Source of the DNA: Desulfobacca_B sp046538075
GTDB taxonomy: Bacteria > Desulfobacterota > Desulfobaccia > Desulfobaccales > Desulfobaccaceae
Assembly: GCA_046538075.1 (NCBI GenBank)
Contig: JBKHJN010000071.1
Coordinates: forward strand, 1 to 6,753
Direction: 5' to 3'
Length of the DNA: 6,753 bases
Shown one piece after another: positions 4,210-6,753 of the stretch. The position numbers and the translations under genes were made by a program. Each line of letters begins with the position of its first letter. Within the stretch, counting starts at the first letter, position 1. Below the pieces are notes generated by a model. It had not been told where the DNA came from. It saw only the letters and a program-made list of their open reading frames with translations, and did not search any database.

Positions 4210-6435
4210 TCAAGGGTTGGGTTCTTGGCTCTGCTCTTTTATAAAACGGGTGATATTGGACGACATCGATTCATCCAGGCCCGAGAAACGGACAACGTAG
4301 GCGTTTTCCATTTCGCCCAGGCCCACGACTTTGCCGTCCAGGAATTCATTCTGGGCCACACTGCCAGGAAGCTGCATCTGGAGCGATGAAAAAACTTCCA
4401 GCTTGCGGTCGGTGATGATTTCCGCCCCCACCGTCGACAGACTGACGAGCTGGGCCGCATGCACCTCGGCCTCAATCTGTTTTCCTCTCAGGAACCGGAG
4501 GTGGATAGGAAGAGGTTTCAGCAGCCTGGTCAATTCCGGCACAGTGGGCGCCAGCTGGGCATTTGGTACACCTTTCAAGCCCCTCACTTCCCAGAGGCGC
4601 AGGGGGGTGCGCAATCCCTTGCCCGATACTTCTAAAGGACCCAACGCCGTAATCTTTTCCTGCCCCAAGCGGTAGGTCATATCTGAAATAAGCACCTGAC
4701 CGCCCACCGTGAAGGTTTCAATACGGGCCGCCATATTAACCGCTTGGCCTACCACTCCATATTTAATGCGGGCCTGGGAGCCCATATTGCCTACTACACA
4801 GGAGCCGCTGTTGATGCCGATGCCCATCTCCAGCGCCGGCAACCCTTGTTGAATCTGGGCGACATTCAACTGCTGCCGGGTCAATTGCATGTGAACGGCA
4901 CACTTAACGGCTTGCGCGGCATGGTCCGGGTCGATGTCGGGAGCGCCGAAGACCGCGAACAGGTTGTCACCCAAAAAGTCCACCACGTAGCCCCCATGCT
5001 CGGCAATGATGTTTACCATGGCGTCAAAGTGGTGGGTCAGCAGATGAACCACCCCCTCCGGGGCGGTGGCATCAGAGAACCGGGTAAAGTTCCGCAAATC
5101 CGCAAAAAGCATGGTAACGGTGCGCCTCTCGCCCCCCAGCATGGCCTCTTTCCCCTGGACGACTATCTCCTGGACCAGCTGCTGGGGAGCGAACCGCGTA
5201 AAAGAGAGCAGGCTGGCCTGCATGCGTTTTACCGCCTCGTGCAGGGTTTGGATCTCATAAATATTGGATCTGAGGTCCAATCGGCCATCGAGTTGAAATT
5301 TGCCGATCCGGTCGGTTTCCTCGGCTAGCCGCAGTATGGGTTTAGTGATCCGCCGGGAAAAATAAATCATTAAAATAGAGGAAAATCCTAATATCATCAA
5401 ACAAATGATGAAGGCCCGTTGATTTATTTTCTTGACCGCGCCGATAAAATCGTCTTCCGGGACGATCACTGCCACTTTCCATTCCAGGCCGAAATACGGG
5501 GTAAAGCTGCTGAACGAGGCCAAATAGCGCTTGCCGCCGCTCTCCACGGTCAATTTTTTCTTCCCGGACTGCTGGTGTTGGCGAAAAGCGGTGGCGACTT
5601 CGGGTATATCTATTCTCTCGACCGAGACCGTCCGGAGCCTTCCACCTTTGCCCGGATCAACCAATCTGGCGGCATCAGGAAACGCCACCAGCTCGCCCAG
5701 CTGGGTGAAGATAAAGGCGAAACCGTTTTCTCCAATTTTCAAAGATTTTAAAAACAAGGATAAGTTACTGATTTCGATGTCACAACCGATCACTCCCCGG
5801 ATATTGCTCTTGGCATCTACTATCGGATAGGAAGTGGTGATCCCCGGCTTTTGGTCGGTATAAAGAATATAAATATCCGTCCAACACAGGTGCCCGGTGG
5901 CTTTGGCGGCTTGGTACCAAGGCCGCCGCCGCGGGTCATAGGCATCGGTGGTAGAGGTTGTGATGTTTACCACTTCCTGATCAGGGTTGCGATATTTCCA
6001 GGTAGTCAAGGGAGGAGAGACCGTGCGGTCAATGCTTTTGGTGGCGATGGTGCCATCCGCCAGGCGCTTGGGCATGAGGAAATTGCCTGCCTCATCGCCG
6101 ATATTGATCATGGTGATTTGGGGGAAGGCCTGCATGACCTCGATGGCATAGCGTTCCAGACGGTTATCTTCGTGCAGGGATACCATATCGGCGGCAAGGT
6201 GCGAACTGATTTCCGCCAGCTTGGCCGCCGGTATTAAAAAGTGCATGGTTCTGTCAATCACCGCATCGGTGGTCTTCTCCATAATGTCGTCAGACAACAA
6301 CAGCACCATGCGGGAGGTGTTATGATAAGTGTAAAGAATCACGGCTAAGACGGTCAGCACCAGCACCCCGCCAAAAATCGTCAGAATATCTACCCGCAAC
6401 CTTCTTCTTTTCAAGAAAGAGAAAAGATTCCGCAT
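4210..6435 (-). CDS. membrane class III nucleotide cyclase: dCache-HAMP-cyclase-PilZ-like
   Basis: This 741-aa inner-membrane receptor probably makes cAMP or cGMP. Membrane segments lie at about 17-36 and 341-359. Between them is a double Cache sensor (about 45-330) containing RPWYQAAK (171-178) and GVIGCDIEI. HAMP spans about 358-412. The cyclase domain (about 435-620) has metal ligands Asp446 (FADLRNFT) and Asp490 (FLGDNLFAVFG) and transition-state Asn567 and Arg571 (VNMAAR). The purine-specifying positions are unusual: Asp486 where adenylate cyclases have Lys, and Gly560 where they have Asp or Thr, so the substrate is uncertain. Residues about 641-735 resemble a degenerate PilZ barrel (RFLR, SLSTVG, AYVVRFSGL). 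The ATG at 6435 is preceded by a G-rich AGGGCGGGG, a moderate ribosome site. It is convergent with the two-component operon and transcribed from its own promoter. Confidence 0.93.
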   Translation of the reverse strand: MRNLFSFLKRRRLRVDILTIFGGVLVLTVLAVILYTYHNTSRMVLLLSDDIMEKTTDAVIDRTMHFLIPAAKLAEISSHLAADMVSLHEDNRLERYAIEVMQAFPQITMINIGDEAGNFLMPKRLADGTIATKSIDRTVSPPLTTWKYRNPDQEVVNITTSTTDAYDPRRRPWYQAAKATGHLCWTDIYILYTDQKPGITTSYPIVDAKSNIRGVIGCDIEISNLSLFLKSLKIGENGFAFIFTQLGELVAFPDAARLVDPGKGGRLRTVSVERIDIPEVATAFRQHQQSGKKKLTVESGGKRYLASFSSFTPYFGLEWKVAVIVPEDDFIGAVKKINQRAFIICLMILGFSSILMIYFSRRITKPILRLAEETDRIGKFQLDGRLDLRSNIYEIQTLHEAVKRMQASLLSFTRFAPQQLVQEIVVQGKEAMLGGERRTVTMLFADLRNFTRFSDATAPEGVVHLLTHHFDAMVNIIAEHGGYVVDFLGDNLFAVFGAPDIDPDHAAQAVKCAVHMQLTRQQLNVAQIQQGLPALEMGIGINSGSCVVGNMGSQARIKYGVVGQAVNMAARIETFTVGGQVLISDMTYRLGQEKITALGPLEVSGKGLRTPLRLWEVRGLKGVPNAQLAPTVPELTRLLKPLPIHLRFLRGKQIEAEVHAAQLVSLSTVGAEIITDRKLEVFSSLQMQLPGSVAQNEFLDGKVVGLGEMENAYVVRFSGLDESMSSNITRFIKEQSQEPNP

Positions 6436-6484
6436 GCCCCGCCCTATTTTGAAGATTTGGTTGGCATCCCGATTTTCACTATCT

Positions 6485-6493
6485 ATTATACCA
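6485..6493 (-). promoter_or_regulatory. extended -10 promoter of the cyclase gene
   Basis: The minus strand reads TGGTATAAT: a perfect TATAAT (6490-6485) preceded by the TG of an extended -10 element. I see no good -35 at 16-18 bp, which is normal for this promoter type. The start would lie near 6478, giving a leader of about 43 nt. Confidence 0.55.
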
Positions 6494-6615
6494 GGGGTTT
6501 TGCAGCCATGATATAAGGCAATCCATTGGGGCTAATGGACACGGCCAACGCAGGGAAGGAACCCCAGCGCCGCAACAGGCGGTATTCACTATTACCCATG
6601 ACCCGACTGCCGAAG

Positions 6616-6753
6616 ATATTACTTTGAGCATTTAAAAGGTTGATTTGAGGGAAGGGCCGGGGGACCGAGAGGCCCCCCGCCCTCCCCTCAAGCTCCCCTC
6701 CCAACCCCCCCCTTAAGGGGTTGGGGTGTGGGTTTGGGAGAGGGGGTAGGGGT
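6616..6753 (+). repeat. dispersed GC-rich repeat, copy 2, cut by the window edge
   Basis: This copy lies in the same orientation as 95-228. GAGCATTTAAAAGGTT (6626-6641) is identical in both, followed by a nearly identical stretch through GCCGGGGGACCG. It carries an extra C-rich insert of about 36 bp, part of which forms its own 9-bp stem (CCCAACCCC 6700-6708 with GGGGTTGGG 6717-6725). The shared TGGGTTTGGGAGAGGGGG tract follows, and G-runs from 6717 to 6752 again fit a quadruplex pattern. The right end lies beyond the window, so a matching closing arm cannot be checked. On the minus strand the conserved core reads QINLLNA in both copies, but indels break the frame upstream, arguing against a coding role. 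Confidence 0.75.

Noticed and set aside
4744..5328. Plus-strand open frame of 194 codons inside the cyclase gene
   Set aside because: It is antisense to the conserved catalytic domain, lacks a ribosome site and has no domain signature.
6486..6704. Minus-strand open frame of 72 codons upstream of the cyclase gene
   Set aside because: It begins inside the GC-rich repeat, ends at the TATAAT of the cyclase promoter, resembles no protein I know and has no convincing ribosome site. It may hold an old coding relic but is not supported as a gene.
1..6753. CRISPR arrays, tRNA, rRNA or riboswitches
   Set aside because: No regularly spaced repeats, cloverleaf-like segments or known structured leaders were seen by eye on either strand.

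Overview
The window reads as a piece of a Gram-negative, Desulfobacterota (Deltaproteobacteria)-like chromosome. The reasons are moderate GC content, a sigma-54-dependent (NtrC-class) two-component system, a Cache-HAMP class III nucleotide cyclase, a signal peptide on a periplasmic helical protein, and GC-rich dispersed intergenic repeats. The taxonomic placement is inference only; no marker gene is present.

Layout. Bases 1-93 may hold the start of a leftward gene that leaves the window (weak). Bases 95-228 are a dispersed repeat with G-runs and a long foldback. It abuts 227-479, a frameshifted remnant of an IS481-type transposase. Bases 474-896 (minus) encode a secreted DUF4168 protein. Bases 897-1155 are a regulatory intergenic region with a near-consensus sigma-54 promoter facing the DUF4168 gene, a weaker sigma-54-like site facing the other way, and a perfect 16-bp palindrome between them. 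Bases 1156-2658 and 2636-4024 (plus) encode a membrane histidine kinase and an NtrC-family response regulator that overlap by 23 bp. Bases 4025-4209 are a convergent gap with no gene and no convincing terminator. Bases 4210-6435 (minus) encode a dCache-HAMP-nucleotide cyclase with a PilZ-like C-terminal domain, with an extended -10 promoter at 6485-6493. Bases 6616-6753 are a second copy of the dispersed repeat, cut by the window edge.

How it may work. The kinase senses a signal in the periplasm and phosphorylates the regulator. The regulator binds dyad sites in the divergent region and activates sigma-54 promoters for the DUF4168 gene and possibly for its own operon. This is the same plan as the enterobacterial ZraP-ZraSR envelope stress system (periplasmic helper of about 140 aa divergent from a sigma-54 two-component operon), but the periplasmic protein belongs to a different family. 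This DUF4168-kinase-regulator cassette is the best candidate in the window for an undescribed system. The cyclase is an independent signalling gene with unusual substrate-specifying residues, an amino-acid-sensor-like Cache motif and a possible second-messenger-binding tail.
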